Part shown: positions 35,276 to 47,496 of the stretch, one piece after another
Position numbering within the stretch: the first letter of the stretch is position 1
Layout of the letters: each line of letters opens with the position of its first letter
Source: Pseudomonas fluorescens
GTDB taxonomy: Bacteria; Pseudomonadota; Gammaproteobacteria; Pseudomonadales; Pseudomonadaceae
Direction of reading: 5' to 3'
Length of the DNA stretch: 64,000 nt
NCBI RefSeq assembly: GCF_902497775.2
Contig: NZ_OZ024668.1
Coordinates: forward strand, 4,200,326 to 4,264,325
Notes under the pieces: generated by a model
Database searches by the model: none
Told to the model about the DNA's origin: nothing
Seen by the model: the letters and a program-made list of their open reading frames with translations, nothing else
Program-made: the position numbers and the translations under genes

Positions 35276-37816
35276 ATGCCCAACAACAAGAACATCACCC
35301 TCCATGCCCCCCTCGAAGGCCCGCTATTGCCGCTCGACCAGGTGCCCGACCCGGTGTTTGCCGGTGGCACCTTGGGCAACGGCATCGCCATCGACCCGCT
35401 CAACGACTGCCTGCAGGCGCCCTGCTCCGGTACCGTCATTCACCTGGCGAAAACCCTCCACGCCCTGACCTTGCGGGCCGACAACGGCGCCGAGATCCTC
35501 ATGCACATCGGCCTTGATACCGTGCAACTGCAGGGCAGCGGCTTCGAAGCGCTGGTGACCAATGGCGAACGGGTCGAGCGTGGCCAGCCGCTGATTCGCT
35601 TTGACCTGGACCTGGTTGCGCAACACTGCACCAGCCTGATCACCGTGATAATCCTCAGCAACAGCAGCGATTACCGCTTGCTGCCGCGCACCACCCGTTC
35701 GGTGGCTCTGGGCGCACCGCTGCTGGATGTCATCCCCAACGCCGGCGCCGGTGCAACCACCGCCACCAGCAGCGGTGAGACCGTGCGCGGTGGCGCCAGG
35801 GTCGCTCATCACGGCGGCCTGCATGCGCGCCCTGCGGCCTTGCTGCGCCAAACTGCCCAGGGTTTTAGCAGCCGCGCCGAACTGCACTTCAACGGCCAGG
35901 TCGCCCCGCTCAACAGCCTGGTGGCGATCATGGGATTGGGGGTGGGCGAAGAGGATGACGTCGAGATTGTCTGCACAGGCGCCGACAGTGCCGCGGCGCT
36001 GCAGGCCCTGCTGGCGGCAGTGGCCACCGCGACCGTCGGCGAACAGCATGCTGCCCCTGCCGTCAGCGTTCAGGCCAAACCCGATGCCAACCTGCAGCCC
36101 GGCATCCTCAATGGTGTCTGCGCATCACCTGGCCTGGCCAGCGGACCGCTGGCGCGCCTGGATGCGATACGCCTGCCGCAAGATCCGGGCGGGCATCAAC
36201 CCGCCCCGCAGCACCAGGCCCTGGACGCCGCACTCGCCAACGTCAAAACCGCCATTGAGGGTGATTTGCAGCACCTGCAACAGGGCGATGCCGCAGCCAT
36301 TTTCGAAGCGCACCTGGCACTGCTCGACGATCCGTCACTGATCGATGCCGCGCGTCAGCGCATCGACCAGGGCGTCGCCGCCAGTCACGCCTGGAGCCAG
36401 GCCATCGACGCCCAGTGCGCGATCCTCAAGGCCCTCGACAAGCCGCTGCTGGCCGAACGCGCCAACGACCTGCAGGATTTGCAGCAACGGGTGCTGCGCG
36501 CCCTGCTCGGCGAGACCCGCGTGCTCGACCTGCCACCCTCGGCCATTATCGCTGCCCATGAACTGACGCCCTCTGACCTGCTACTGCTCGACAAGCATGC
36601 GGTGGCCGGGCTGTGCATGGTCGCCGGTGGCGCCACTTCCCATGTCGCCATCCTCGCTCGCGCCCGCGGCCTGCCCTGCCTGGTTGCCCTGGGCCCGGAC
36701 CTGCTGAATCTGCAAGCCGGCCAGGTACTGGTCGTGGATGGCGAACAGGCCCGGCTGGAAACCACCCCAGACGCCGAACGCCTGGCCCAGGTCGCGCAGC
36801 TGCGCCAGCAACACCAGCAGCGTCGTGATGAGCAGCAAGCTGCGGCCCAGGGCAGCGCCCAGACCCGTGACGGGCGCCTGATCGAAGTCGCCGCCAATGT
36901 CGCCTCGGCTGCCGAGGCCGCCCAGGCACTGACCCTGGGTGCCGATGGGGTCGGCCTGTTGCGCACTGAGTTCCTGTTCGTCGACCGCCACACTGCCCCG
37001 GATGAACAGGAGCAACGCAGCGCTTACCAGGCCGTGCTGGATGCCATGGGCGAACGGCCGGTGATCATCCGCACCATCGACGTTGGCGGCGACAAGCAGC
37101 TGGATTACCTGCCACTGCCCCACGAAGCCAACCCAGTGCTCGGCCTGCGCGGCATTCGCCTGAGCCAACTGCGCCCCGAACTGCTCGACCTGCAATTGCG
37201 TGCCCTGCTGCAGGTCAGCCCGCAGCGTCGCTGCCGGATCATGCTGCCGATGGTCAGCGAAGTCGATGAGCTGCTGGATATCCGCCAGCGCCTGGACAGG
37301 CTGGCCAGCGAGCTGGGCATCAGCCAGCGCGCCGAACTTGGGGTCATGATCGAGGTTCCAGCCGCCGCCCTGCTCGCCGAGCGCCTGGCCGAACACGCCG
37401 ACTTCTTCTCCATCGGCACCAACGACCTGTCCCAGTACACCCTGGCCATGGACCGTGACCATGCGGGCCTGGCCGCTCGCGTCGATGCCCTGCACCCGGC
37501 GTTGCTACGCCTGATCGACCTGACCTGTCAGGGCGCCGCCCGCCATGGCCGCTGGGTCGGCGTGTGCGGGGCCCTGGCCTCGGATCCGCTGGCCACCTCG
37601 GTGCTGGTCGGCCTCGGGGTCAGCGAGCTATCGGTCAGCGCCCCGCAGGTCGGCGAGATCAAGGAGCGCGTGCGCCAACTCGACAGCAGCGAATGCCGCG
37701 CCTTCAGCCAGCAACTGCTGGGCTTGTCCAGCGCCCGCGCCGTGCGCCAGGCCTGCCGCGATTTCGCCGCACGCCCATTGCAACACCGCCACTCCCCACT
37801 CAGCACAGAACAATAA
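35276..37816 (+). CDS. nagF: PTS multiphosphoryl transfer protein EIIA-HPr-EI
   Basis: 846 residues fusing three PTS parts. EIIA(Glc-type) about 1-150 with the His in EILMHIGLDTV; HPr about 170-255 with the His in HHGGLHARPAA; enzyme I about 280-835 with the phospho-His in GGATSHVAILARARG, the PEP site DGVGLLRTEFLF and ending GTNDLSQYTLA plus GVCGALASDP. It passes phosphate from PEP to the NagE permease. The ATG at 35276 lies 9-10 bases after GAGGA; a TTG at 35270 is possible. Located 19 bases after nagB. Confidence 0.95.
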   Translation: MPNNKNITLHAPLEGPLLPLDQVPDPVFAGGTLGNGIAIDPLNDCLQAPCSGTVIHLAKTLHALTLRADNGAEILMHIGLDTVQLQGSGFEALVTNGERVERGQPLIRFDLDLVAQHCTSLITVIILSNSSDYRLLPRTTRSVALGAPLLDVIPNAGAGATTATSSGETVRGGARVAHHGGLHARPAALLRQTAQGFSSRAELHFNGQVAPLNSLVAIMGLGVGEEDDVEIVCTGADSAAALQALLAAVATATVGEQHAAPAVSVQAKPDANLQPGILNGVCASPGLASGPLARLDAIRLPQDPGGHQPAPQHQALDAALANVKTAIEGDLQHLQQGDAAAIFEAHLALLDDPSLIDAARQRIDQGVAASHAWSQAIDAQCAILKALDKPLLAERANDLQDLQQRVLRALLGETRVLDLPPSAIIAAHELTPSDLLLLDKHAVAGLCMVAGGATSHVAILARARGLPCLVALGPDLLNLQAGQVLVVDGEQARLETTPDAERLAQVAQLRQQHQQRRDEQQAAAQGSAQTRDGRLIEVAANVASAAEAAQALTLGADGVGLLRTEFLFVDRHTAPDEQEQRSAYQAVLDAMGERPVIIRTIDVGGDKQLDYLPLPHEANPVLGLRGIRLSQLRPELLDLQLRALLQVSPQRRCRIMLPMVSEVDELLDIRQRLDRLASELGISQRAELGVMIEVPAAALLAERLAEHADFFSIGTNDLSQYTLAMDRDHAGLAARVDALHPALLRLIDLTCQGAARHGRWVGVCGALASDPLATSVLVGLGVSELSVSAPQVGEIKERVRQLDSSECRAFSQQLLGLSSARAVRQACRDFAARPLQHRHSPLSTEQ

Positions 37817-37828
37817 CCGGAGCGCACC

Positions 37829-39496
37829 ATGTACCAGCACTTCATCCAGGGCCTGCAACGACTCGGCCGCGCCCTCATGCTGCCCATCGCCATCCTGCCG
37901 ATTGCCGGCCTGCTGCTGCGCCTGGGCGACACCGACCTGTTGGACATTGCCCTGATCCACGATGCCGGCAATGCGATCTTCGCCAACCTGGCGCTGATCT
38001 TCGCCATCGGTATCGCCGTCGGCTTTGCCCGCGACAACAACGGTACCGCGGGCTTGGCCGGAGCCATCGGCTACCTGGTGCTGGTGTCGACACTCAAGGT
38101 CATCGACCCGCATATCGACATGGGCATGCTCGCCGGGATTCTTTGCGGCCTGCTCGGCGGTGCGCTGTACAACCGCTTCAAGGACATCAAGCTGCCCGAG
38201 TACCTGGCCTTCTTCGGTGGCCGGCGCTTCGTGCCGATTGTCACCGGTTTGTCGGCCGTGGGCCTGGGCCTGCTGTTCGGTTTGATCTGGCCGCATGTGC
38301 AGGACAGCATCAATAGCCTCGGCAAGCTGATGCTCGACAGCGGCAGCATCGGCGCGTTCTTCTTCGGCGTGCTCAACCGCCTGCTGATCGTCACCGGCCT
38401 GCACCATATCCTCAACAACCTGGTGTGGTTCGTCTTTGGCAGTTTCCAGGGTACCAATGGCCTGACAGTGACCGGCGACATCAGCCGATATTTCGCCGGG
38501 GATCCCCGGGCCGGCCAGTTCCTCGCCGGGATGTTCCCGATGATGATCTTCGGCCTGCCTGCCGCTTGTCTGGCCATGTACCGCCATGCCCTGCCGGCGC
38601 GGCGCAAGTTGATTGGCGGGATTTTGCTGTCGATGGCCCTGACCTCGGCACTGACCGGCGTTACCGAGCCGATCGAATTCGCCTTCATGTTCCTCGCGCC
38701 ATTGCTGTTTCTGATTCACGCGGTGCTCACGGGGCTGGCCATGGCCCTGTGCGACCTGCTCAACATCCGCCTGGGCTTTACCTTCTCCGGTGGCGCGATC
38801 GACATGGCCCTGGGCTGGGGTCGCTCGACCAATGGCTGGATGGTGTTCCCGCTAGGGCTTTTGTATGCACTGGTGTACTACTTTGTTTTCGACTTCTGTA
38901 TCCGCCGCTTCAATCTGAAAACCCCGGGCCGCGAAGATCAGCCCAGCGAAGAAGCACCGGCCCAGGACAGCAGCGCGCCCCGCGGCAAGCGCTACATCGA
39001 TGCCTTGGGTGGCGCCGGCAACCTGCTTTCGGTGGACGCCTGCACCACTCGCCTGCGCCTGCTGCTCAAAGACCGTAGCCTGGCTCAGGATGGCGTGCTG
39101 AAAACCCTCGGCGCCATGGCCTTGGTGCGGCCGGGCTCCGGTGGCAGCCTGCAGGTAGTGGTCGGGCCGCTGGCCGATACCATTGCCGACGAAATTCGCA
39201 ACCAGTTGCCTCATGCCCTGGCGAAGGTGGTCGAGCAGCCCCAGGCCAAAGCCGAGGCCAGCGAAAGCATGGCGGCTGAAGACTGGCTGAGTGCATTGGG
39301 TGGCAAGGACAATGTGCTCAAAGTGGACTGCGTGGCCCTGACCCGGGTGCGGGTCGAGCTCAAGGATGCGCGCAAGGTGGCGCGCGAGCGCCTGCTGGCG
39401 CTGGGGTGCCAAGGGGTCAGCCCGCTGGCGGACGGGACCTGGCATTTGTTGATGGGCAAGCGTGCTGCTGCCTTGAGCCAGGCGTTGCAGGGCTGA
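37829..39496 (+). CDS. nagE: PTS N-acetylglucosamine permease EIICB with a second, degenerate EIIB domain
   Basis: 555 residues. The EIIC membrane domain (about 1-370) has LMLPIAILPIAGLLLRLG and GVTEPIEFAFMFLAP. A first EIIB domain follows with the phospho-Cys at residue 405 (VDACTTRLRL). A second EIIB-like domain (about 485-555) reads VDCVALTRVRV: relative to the conserved TRxR the Cys position is Ala, and a Cys stands two residues earlier (501), so it is probably inactive. The EIIA domain is on the neighbouring NagF. The protein imports GlcNAc as GlcNAc-6-P. Last gene of the nag cluster. Confidence 0.93.
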   Translation: MYQHFIQGLQRLGRALMLPIAILPIAGLLLRLGDTDLLDIALIHDAGNAIFANLALIFAIGIAVGFARDNNGTAGLAGAIGYLVLVSTLKVIDPHIDMGMLAGILCGLLGGALYNRFKDIKLPEYLAFFGGRRFVPIVTGLSAVGLGLLFGLIWPHVQDSINSLGKLMLDSGSIGAFFFGVLNRLLIVTGLHHILNNLVWFVFGSFQGTNGLTVTGDISRYFAGDPRAGQFLAGMFPMMIFGLPAACLAMYRHALPARRKLIGGILLSMALTSALTGVTEPIEFAFMFLAPLLFLIHAVLTGLAMALCDLLNIRLGFTFSGGAIDMALGWGRSTNGWMVFPLGLLYALVYYFVFDFCIRRFNLKTPGREDQPSEEAPAQDSSAPRGKRYIDALGGAGNLLSVDACTTRLRLLLKDRSLAQDGVLKTLGAMALVRPGSGGSLQVVVGPLADTIADEIRNQLPHALAKVVEQPQAKAEASESMAAEDWLSALGGKDNVLKVDCVALTRVRVELKDARKVARERLLALGCQGVSPLADGTWHLLMGKRAAALSQALQG

Positions 39497-39500
39497 AAAG

Positions 39501-39551
39501 CATCGCGGGGCAAGCCCGCTCCCACTGTGGGAGCGGGCTTGCCCCGCGATG
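39501..39551. repeat. REP inverted pair, perfect 51-base palindrome
   Basis: A perfect inverted repeat with 25-base arms (core GCGGGGCAAGCCCGCTCC) and a single central base. It lies 4 bases after the nagE stop and 6 bases from the stop of the convergent Nif3-like gene, so it surely forms the bidirectional transcription end of both. Confidence 0.93.
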
Positions 39552-39557
39552 AGGTCC

Positions 39558-39869
39558 TTAGAAGTCCGCTAGCTGCCAGACCTCATAAGCCGGTGTCTCA
39601 TAAGGATGGCTGAGCTTGAGGGCAGCGACCACCGAGCCAATCAGCTCGTCGGTCACCACCAGCTCGACCCGCCATTCTTCGATCTGCTCGACCACGCCGG
39701 TCTGCCCGAGGAACGGCTGGCTGCCGTCCAACGGGCGAAACTGACCCTGGCCCAGCACCTGCCAGGCACAGCAGTCGTAGTCGCCGATACGTCCGCCACC
39801 TGCGGCGAACACAGCGGCCTTGACCACGTCCACATGGCTTGGCGGGACAAAGAAGGCGAGCTTGTACAC
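39558..39869 (-). CDS. Nif3/YqfO C-terminal-like (CutA-fold) small protein
   Basis: 103 residues beginning with a GTG (VYKLAFFVPPSHV). The pattern AVFAAGGGRIGDYDCCAWQVLGQGQF and SHPYETPAYEVWQL is the NIF3/YqfO insertion domain, a CutA-like trimer fold, found as a free protein in Pseudomonas. Its function is unknown. It starts 2 bases after the purL stop, so it depends on purL transcription; AAGG sits right at the start codon. The frame is open to 39914 inside purL, but homologues begin at YKLAF. Confidence 0.85.
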   Translation of the reverse strand: MYKLAFFVPPSHVDVVKAAVFAAGGGRIGDYDCCAWQVLGQGQFRPLDGSQPFLGQTGVVEQIEEWRVELVVTDELIGSVVAALKLSHPYETPAYEVWQLADF

Positions 39870-39871
39870 CC

Positions 39872-42800
39872 TTAGTTCACCCACGCCCGGGCGTTGCGGA
39901 ACATGCGCATCCACGCCGCGTCTTCGTTCCAGTCATCCGGACGCCAGGAGTTCTGCACGGCACGGAAGACCCGCTCAGGGTGCGGCATCATGATGGTGAC
40001 GCGACCGTCGCGGCTGGTCAGGCCGGTGATCCCGCGCGGCGAGCCGTTCGGGTTGGCCGGGTAGCTCTCGGTGACCTTGCCGTGGTTGTCGACGAAGCGC
40101 AGGGCCACGCAACCGGACAGGTCGGCTTCGAGCAAGGCTTCTTCGCTGGCGAACTCGGCATGGCCTTCACCGTGGGCAATGGCGATCGGCATGCGCGAAC
40201 CGGCCATGCCCTGCAGGAAGATCGAGTTCGACTTCTGCACTTCGACCATGGCCACACGGGCTTCGAACTGCTCGGAACGGTTACGCACGAAGTGCGGCCA
40301 GAACTCGCTGCCCGGAATCAGCTCGTGCAGGTTGGACATCATCTGGCAACCGTTGCACACACCCAGGGTGAAGCTGTCGGTACGCTCGAAGAAGCCTTGG
40401 AAAGCATCACGGGCACGGGCGTTGAACAGCGCCGACTTGGCCCAGCCTTCACCGGCGCCGAGGACGTCGCCGTAGGAGAAACCACCGCAGGCCACCAGGC
40501 CTTTGAAGTCGTTGAGGTCAACACGACCGGCGAGGATATCGCTCATGTGCACGTCGATGGCGTTGAAGCCGGCGCGGTCGAAGGCTGCGGCCATTTCGAC
40601 CTGGCCGTTGACGCCCTGCTCGCGCAGCACTGCCACTTGCGGACGCACGCCCTTCTTGATGTACGGCGCGGCGATGTCCTGGTTGACGTCGAAGCCGAGC
40701 TTGACGCTCAGGCCCGGATTGTCTTCTTCCAGCAGCACGTCGAACTCTTGATCGGCGCAGTCGGCGTTGTCGCGCAGACGCTGGATCTGGTAGCTGGTTT
40801 CAGCCCACTGGCGTTGCAGCAGGCGACGGTCGCCCTTGAACAGCTCCTCGCCGGCCAGCTTGATAACCACTTCGCCGTTGTTGATCGGCTGACCGATCAC
40901 CGCGACGCAGTCTTCGCCAAGGCCGGCAGCGCTGAACTGCGCCAGCACGTCCGGGGTGGCGTCCTGACGCACCTGGATCACCGCACCCAGCTCTTCGTTG
41001 AAGAGGATGGCAGCGATTTTTTCGCGCTTGCTGGTCAGGGTGTCCAGTTCCAGGTCCAGGCCGCAGTGGCCGGCGAAGGCCATTTCCAGCGCGGTGGTCA
41101 GCAGACCGCCGTCGGAACGGTCGTGGTAGGCCAGCAGGTGGCCGTCGGCGTTCAGGCCCTGGATCACGGCGAAGAAGGCCTTGAGGTCTTCGGCGTCGTC
41201 GACATCCGGAGCCACGGTGGCCAGTTTGCCGTGGGTCTGGGCCAGGATCGAGGCGCCCATGCGATTCTTGCCACGGCCCAGGTCGATCAGGATCAGGTCG
41301 GTCTCGCCCTTGTCCATGCGCAGCTGCGGGGTCAGGGTCTTGCGCACGTCGAGTACCGGGGCGAAGCCGCTGACGATCAGCGACATCGGCGAGGTGACAC
41401 TCTTCTCGGCACCCTCTTCGCTCCACTTGGTCTTCATCGACATGGAGTCCTTGCCCACCGGAATGGTCAGGCCCAGCTCCGGGCACAGTTCCATGCCGAC
41501 AGCCTTGACGGTGTCGTACAGGCGGGCATCTTCACCCGGGTGGCCGGCAGCAGACATCCAGTTGGCCGACAGCTTGATGTCGGACAGCTTGCCGATGTGC
41601 GCGGCAGCCAGGTTGGTCAGGGTCTCGCCGATCGCCATGCGCCCGGACGCCGGAGCGTCGAGCAGGGCCAGCGGAGTGCGCTCGCCCATGGCCATGGCTT
41701 CACCGGTGTAGACGTCGAAGCTGGTGGCGGTGACGGCGCAGTCGGCCACCGGGACCTGCCACGGGCCGACCAGCTGGTCGCGGGCAACCAGGCCGGTGAT
41801 GGTGCGGTCGCCGATGGTGATCAGGAAGCTCTTGCTGGCAACGGCCGGGTGGCGCAGCACGCGCTCGACCGAGTCGTTCAGTTCCAGGGTGCTTGGGTCG
41901 AAGTCATCGCCCAGCTCCGCTTCGCGAGTCACCGAACGGTGCATGCGCGGCGGCTTGCCCAGCAGCACGTCGAGCGGCATGTCCACCGGGGTGTTGCCGA
42001 AGTGGCTGTCGGTCACGGTCAGGTGCGGCTCGGCGGTGGCCTCGCCGACCACCGCGAACGGGCAACGCTCGCGCTCGCAGATAGCCTGGAAGCGCTCGAA
42101 GTCGCCGGCGCTCACCGCCAGGACGTAACGTTCCTGGGATTCGTTGCTCCAGATTTCGTGCGGGGCCATGCCCGGCTCGTCGTTGGGCACGTTGCGCAGT
42201 TCGAAGCGGCCACCGCGGCCACCGTCGTTGACCAGCTCCGGGAAGGCATTGGAGATGCCGCCGGCGCCGACGTCGTGGATGAAGGCGATCGGGTTCTTGT
42301 CGCCCAACTGCCAGCAGCGGTCGATGACCTCCTGGCAACGGCGTTCCATTTCCGGGTTCTCGCGCTGCACCGAGGCGAAATCCAGGTCGGCGGAGCTGGC
42401 GCCGGTATCGACCGACGAAGCCGCGCCACCGCCCAGACCGATCAGCATGGCCGGGCCACCGAGCACGATCAGCTTGGCGCCGACGGTGATCTCGGCCTTC
42501 TGCACGTGGTCTTCGCGGATGTTGCCCAGGCCGCCAGCGAGCATGATCGGCTTGTGGTAACCACGCACTTCTTCGCCGTGCGGGGTGTTGATCGACTGCT
42601 CGAAGGTACGGAAGTAGCCGGTCAGGGCCGGACGGCCGAATTCGTTGTTGAACGCGGCGCCACCCAGTGGGCCTTCGACCATGATGTCGAGGGCGGTGAC
42701 GATGCGGTCCGGCTTGCCATAGGCCTGCTCCCATGGCTGTTCGAAGCCCGGGATACGCAGGTTGGAGACGGTGAAACCGGTCAGGCCAGCCTTGGGCTTG

Positions 42801-43771
42801 GCACCGCGGCCGGTAGCGCCTTCGTCACGGATCTCGCCGCCGGAGCCGGTGGAGGCGCCGGAGAACGGCGAGATGGCGGTCGGGTGGTTGTGGGTCTCGA
42901 CCTTCATCAGAATGTGCACCGGCTCCTGCACCGCGCCGTACTGGCGGGTTTCAGGGTTCGGGAAGAAGCGCCCGGCCACGGAACCGACGATCACCGAGGC
43001 GTTGTCCTTGTAAGCCGACAGCACGCCTTCGTTGTGCATCTGGTAGGTATTCTTGATCATGCCGAACAGGCTTTTTTCCTGGCTCTGGCCGTCGATATCC
43101 CAACTGGCGTTGAAGATCTTGTGGCGGCAGTGCTCGGAGTTGGCCTGGGCGAACATCATCAGTTCGATGTCGTGCGGGTTGCGCTTGAGGCCCTGGAAAC
43201 TGGTGACCAGGTAATCGATCTCGTCTTCGGCCAGGGCCAAGCCCAGCTCGACGTTGGCTTTTGCCAGGGCGGCGCGGCCGCCGCCGAGGATGTCGACGGC
43301 GGTCAGCGGCTTGGGCTGGGCGTGGCTGAACAGGCCGGCGGCCTCTTCGAGCTTGCTCAGCACCAGCTGGGTCATGCGATCGTGGAGGATGTCGGCAACG
43401 AGGGCAGCATCGGCGTCGCTCAGCTCACCACTGACGTAGTAGGCAATGCCCCGTTCCAGGCGCTGGATGTTCTCCAGGCCGCAGTTGTGGGCGATGTCGC
43501 TGGCCTTGCTCGACCAGGGCGAGATGGTGCCGAAACGCGGAACCACCAGGAACAGGCGGCCGCTTGGCTCCTGGACCGGTACGCTCGGGCCGTACTTGAG
43601 CAGGCGCGCGAGCACTTGCTGTTGGTCGGCACTCAGATCGCCGTCAACCTCGGCGAAATGCGTGAATTCAGCATACAAACCACTAACAGCGGGGACTTTC
43701 TGGCTCAGTTGCTCGATTAACTTACCGTGGCGAAAGGCAGAAAGGGCAGGAGCGCCGCGCAGGATCAACAT
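39872..43771 (-). CDS. purL: Phosphoribosylformylglycinamidine synthase
   Basis: The 1299-residue large-type PurL turns FGAR, glutamine and ATP into FGAM (purine step 4). N-terminal substrate-adaptor and linker domains, two AIR-synthase-like halves ([40 protein letters not shown]) and a C-terminal glutaminase with [10 protein letters not shown] (nucleophile Cys) and [12 protein letters not shown] long open frame on the opposite strand (39839-43720) is a codon-bias shadow. Divergent from mltF. Confidence 0.98.
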   Translation of the reverse strand: MLILRGAPALSAFRHGKLIEQLSQKVPAVSGLYAEFTHFAEVDGDLSADQQQVLARLLKYGPSVPVQEPSGRLFLVVPRFGTISPWSSKASDIAHNCGLENIQRLERGIAYYVSGELSDADAALVADILHDRMTQLVLSKLEEAAGLFSHAQPKPLTAVDILGGGRAALAKANVELGLALAEDEIDYLVTSFQGLKRNPHDIELMMFAQANSEHCRHKIFNASWDIDGQSQEKSLFGMIKNTYQMHNEGVLSAYKDNASVIVGSVAGRFFPNPETRQYGAVQEPVHILMKVETHNHPTAISPFSGASTGSGGEIRDEGATGRGAKPKAGLTGFTVSNLRIPGFEQPWEQAYGKPDRIVTALDIMVEGPLGGAAFNNEFGRPALTGYFRTFEQSINTPHGEEVRGYHKPIMLAGGLGNIREDHVQKAEITVGAKLIVLGGPAMLIGLGGGAASSVDTGASSADLDFASVQRENPEMERRCQEVIDRCWQLGDKNPIAFIHDVGAGGISNAFPELVNDGGRGGRFELRNVPNDEPGMAPHEIWSNESQERYVLAVSAGDFERFQAICERERCPFAVVGEATAEPHLTVTDSHFGNTPVDMPLDVLLGKPPRMHRSVTREAELGDDFDPSTLELNDSVERVLRHPAVASKSFLITIGDRTITGLVARDQLVGPWQVPVADCAVTATSFDVYTGEAMAMGERTPLALLDAPASGRMAIGETLTNLAAAHIGKLSDIKLSANWMSAAGHPGEDARLYDTVKAVGMELCPELGLTIPVGKDSMSMKTKWSEEGAEKSVTSPMSLIVSGFAPVLDVRKTLTPQLRMDKGETDLILIDLGRGKNRMGASILAQTHGKLATVAPDVDDAEDLKAFFAVIQGLNADGHLLAYHDRSDGGLLTTALEMAFAGHCGLDLELDTLTSKREKIAAILFNEELGAVIQVRQDATPDVLAQFSAAGLGEDCVAVIGQPINNGEVVIKLAGEELFKGDRRLLQRQWAETSYQIQRLRDNADCADQEFDVLLEEDNPGLSVKLGFDVNQDIAAPYIKKGVRPQVAVLREQGVNGQVEMAAAFDRAGFNAIDVHMSDILAGRVDLNDFKGLVACGGFSYGDVLGAGEGWAKSALFNARARDAFQGFFERTDSFTLGVCNGCQMMSNLHELIPGSEFWPHFVRNRSEQFEARVAMVEVQKSNSIFLQGMAGSRMPIAIAHGEGHAEFASEEALLEADLSGCVALRFVDNHGKVTESYPANPNGSPRGITGLTSRDGRVTIMMPHPERVFRAVQNSWRPDDWNEDAAWMRMFRNARAWVN

Positions 43772-43957
43772 CGTCGGGACAGCCTCAGGAAGGGGGTGTG
43801 CTTAGAGGCCGTGAATTCTAGCCTAATTCCGGCGCTTTCGGCACCCGAAACACAGTATTGCAGTACCTGCGCATGTCGGCCCGGCAAAGCGGACTCAGGG
43901 GTCAAAAAAAACCGTCTGTTTTGCCCGCTATTTTGCCTCTAACGCAGAGATCGCTAG

Positions 43958-45478
<1,521 letters not shown>

Positions 45479-45483
45479 GACTA

Positions 45484-45502
45484 GGGGCCGCCTTGCGGCC
45501 CC
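45484..45502. terminator. GC-rich hairpin between mltF and tadA
   Basis: GGGGCCGC and GCGGCCCC pair around a 3-base loop, directly after the mltF stop and before the convergent tadA stop. No T-run follows, so it is a weak terminator candidate. Confidence 0.5.
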
Positions 45503-45506
45503 GGAT

Positions 45507-45989
45507 TCAGGCCTTCGCCCGCCGCGCCTTGAAGAACTCGGACAGAATCGTCCCACACTCCTCTGCCAGCACCCCGCCCTCGAATATCACCCGGTGATTG
45601 AGAAAGCCCTGGGTAAAGAATTGGCCCTGGCTCTGCACCACGCCCGCCTTGGGCTCCAGTGCGCCGTACACCACGCGGTTGATCCGCGAATGCACGATCA
45701 GGCCGGCACACATGCTGCACGGCTCCAGGGTCACGTACAGGGTGCTGCCCGGCAGCCGGTAGTTGCTCGCGGCCTGGGCAGCGGCGCGAATGGCGACCAT
45801 CTCGGCATGGGCACTGGGGTCGCTGCCACTGATCGGGCAGTTGAAGCCGCGGCCAATCACCTGGCCATGCTGGACCAGCACCGCGCCCACCGGCACTTCG
45901 CCCATGGCCGCGCCCTGCGCCGCCAGTTCCAGCGCCAGGCGCATGAACTCCTGATCGCGGCTGCGATCGATGATCTGCGGTTGGCGCAT
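45507..45989 (-). CDS. tadA: tRNA adenosine(34) deaminase
   Basis: 160 residues. TadA makes inosine at the wobble position of tRNA-Arg(ACG). The zinc/catalytic motifs are HAEMVAIR and PCSMCAGLIVHSRI; YGALEPKAGVVQSQGQF is also typical. The start overlaps the stop of the multicopper oxidase (TGATG), so the two are coupled, an odd pairing of tRNA editing with copper oxidation seen also, as I recall, in other Pseudomonas. Confidence 0.96.
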   Translation of the reverse strand: MRQPQIIDRSRDQEFMRLALELAAQGAAMGEVPVGAVLVQHGQVIGRGFNCPISGSDPSAHAEMVAIRAAAQAASNYRLPGSTLYVTLEPCSMCAGLIVHSRINRVVYGALEPKAGVVQSQGQFFTQGFLNHRVIFEGGVLAEECGTILSEFFKARRAKA

Positions 45990-47365
45990 CAGACCACCTC
46001 GATCGCGGCCATCAGGCCGGTTTCCATATGGTCGATCACGTGGCAGTGGAACATCCAGGTACCCGGGTTATCAGCCACCAGCGCGACCCGCGCGCGCTCG
46101 TTCTTGCCCAACAGGTAGGTGTCGGTGAAATACGGCTCGACCTTGCGCTTGTTCGAACCAATCACCTTGAAACTCATACCGTGCAAGTGGATCGGGTGCT
46201 GGTACTGAGTCATGTTCTTCAGCTCGAAGATGTAGCTCTTGCCCTTTTGCAGCGTGGCGATCGGCCGGTCGGCACAGGTCTTGTCGGTGATGTCCCAGGC
46301 CTTGCCGTTAATCTGCCAGAGGCTCGGCGGCTTGCCGTTGTCGGTGTTCACCGAAACCGAGCCGACCCACTCGAAATTGAAGTTGAGCTTTTCGGCGTTG
46401 GCCAGGTCCGGCTCGGCAATCGGGTTGGCCGGCAGCGGCGCGGGCCAGTCGCCCGCAGCTTCGCTGCTGGCCACCGAACGCAAGGTGCCCAGGCGCACCG
46501 GACCATCGCGCAGCGACAGCTCTTCACCGGCTGGCGGCATCTTGATCGCCAGGCAGATACGCATGCCTGGGCCCAGCCAGTAGTCCTTGCCCAGCGGGCG
46601 CGGGGTGATGGGGTTACCGTCCAGGGCGTAGACCCGCGCCTCGAAGTTGCCCTTGAGGTTGATGCGGTAGGTCAGGGTGTTATCGAGGTTGAGCAGGCGC
46701 ACCCGCACGATCTGCCCGGCGGGCATCTCGACCACGGCGTTGGCCTGGCCGTTGATGGTGATCAGGCGCCCAGCTGTGCCGCCACGGGCTGCCTCACGGG
46801 GGATACTGAAGGGCAGGTAAGCGCCCTGCTCGTCCACGTGCCAGTTCTTCAGGCTCAGGGTGCGCTCATGCTTGAAGCCGGTAGGCTCGCGCTCCTCGAC
46901 GATCAGCGGGCCGACCAGGCCGCGACCCAGCTCTTCGGAGCTGTTCACGTGCGGGTGGTACCAGTAGCTACCGGCATCCGGCACGCGGAATTTGTAGTCG
47001 AAGTACTCGCCCGGCAACACTGGCAGTTGCGAAACGTAAGGCACGCCGTCCATTTCCAGCGGCAGGCGGATACCGTGCCAGTGAATGGTGGTTGCCACCG
47101 GCAGGCGGTTGATAAAGCGCACCCGCAGCCACTCGCCCTGGCGCACGCGCAGCTCGGTGCCCGGCGCCGATGGGCCAAAAGCCCAGGCTTCGGTCTTGAA
47201 CCCGCAGACCAGCTCGACATCCAGCGGTGCGGCGATCAGCTCGTAGTCATGCCCGGCATTCGGATCGGTACGCCCCAGCCAGTAACGGGACGCGCCACCG
47301 GCGCCCAGGCCAATCGCCACCAGGCCGCTCAGGCCACCGAGAATTTGTCGCCGGGTAAAGGACAT
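45989..47365 (-). CDS. Tat-exported multicopper oxidase
   Basis: 458 residues with a twin-arginine signal (FTRRQILGG) and three cupredoxin domains. All copper motifs are seen: TIHWHGIRL, YWYHPHV, HPIHLHGMSF and MFHCHVIDHMETG with the type-1 Cys. The family includes CueO, CumA and laccase-like enzymes; CumA of P. putida was once tied to Mn(II) oxidation. No methionine-rich CueO insert is visible. Substrate unknown. Its 5' side lies 131 bp from the broken toxin gene, with no gene in between. Confidence 0.93.
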   Translation of the reverse strand: MSFTRRQILGGLSGLVAIGLGAGGASRYWLGRTDPNAGHDYELIAAPLDVELVCGFKTEAWAFGPSAPGTELRVRQGEWLRVRFINRLPVATTIHWHGIRLPLEMDGVPYVSQLPVLPGEYFDYKFRVPDAGSYWYHPHVNSSEELGRGLVGPLIVEEREPTGFKHERTLSLKNWHVDEQGAYLPFSIPREAARGGTAGRLITINGQANAVVEMPAGQIVRVRLLNLDNTLTYRINLKGNFEARVYALDGNPITPRPLGKDYWLGPGMRICLAIKMPPAGEELSLRDGPVRLGTLRSVASSEAAGDWPAPLPANPIAEPDLANAEKLNFNFEWVGSVSVNTDNGKPPSLWQINGKAWDITDKTCADRPIATLQKGKSYIFELKNMTQYQHPIHLHGMSFKVIGSNKRKVEPYFTDTYLLGKNERARVALVADNPGTWMFHCHVIDHMETGLMAAIEVV

Positions 47366-47496
47366 GCAGCAGGTACCTCACATCGCAGGAACAACATGCC
47401 GGCACCTGGCGGCAAAGGGCCAAGGTACCGGCGATGAAGGGCGAATACGATACACCTGCAAATGCGAAAGATTAAGTGAAGAGTTGCCGCAGGGCC

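Noticed and set aside
39501..39551. REP palindrome as an attachment site or IS end.
   Set aside because: Same element occurs at 4557 and 12509 in the usual REP places between genes; no integrase or transposase gene is near.
39839..43720. A 1293-codon open frame on the plus strand opposite purL.
   Set aside because: It mirrors purL exactly, has low-complexity His/Gln/Val-rich sequence and no family features. In GC-rich DNA the antisense frame of a real gene is often open. The same holds for long frames opposite guaA, guaB, leuA, ffh, the MFS gene and nagF.
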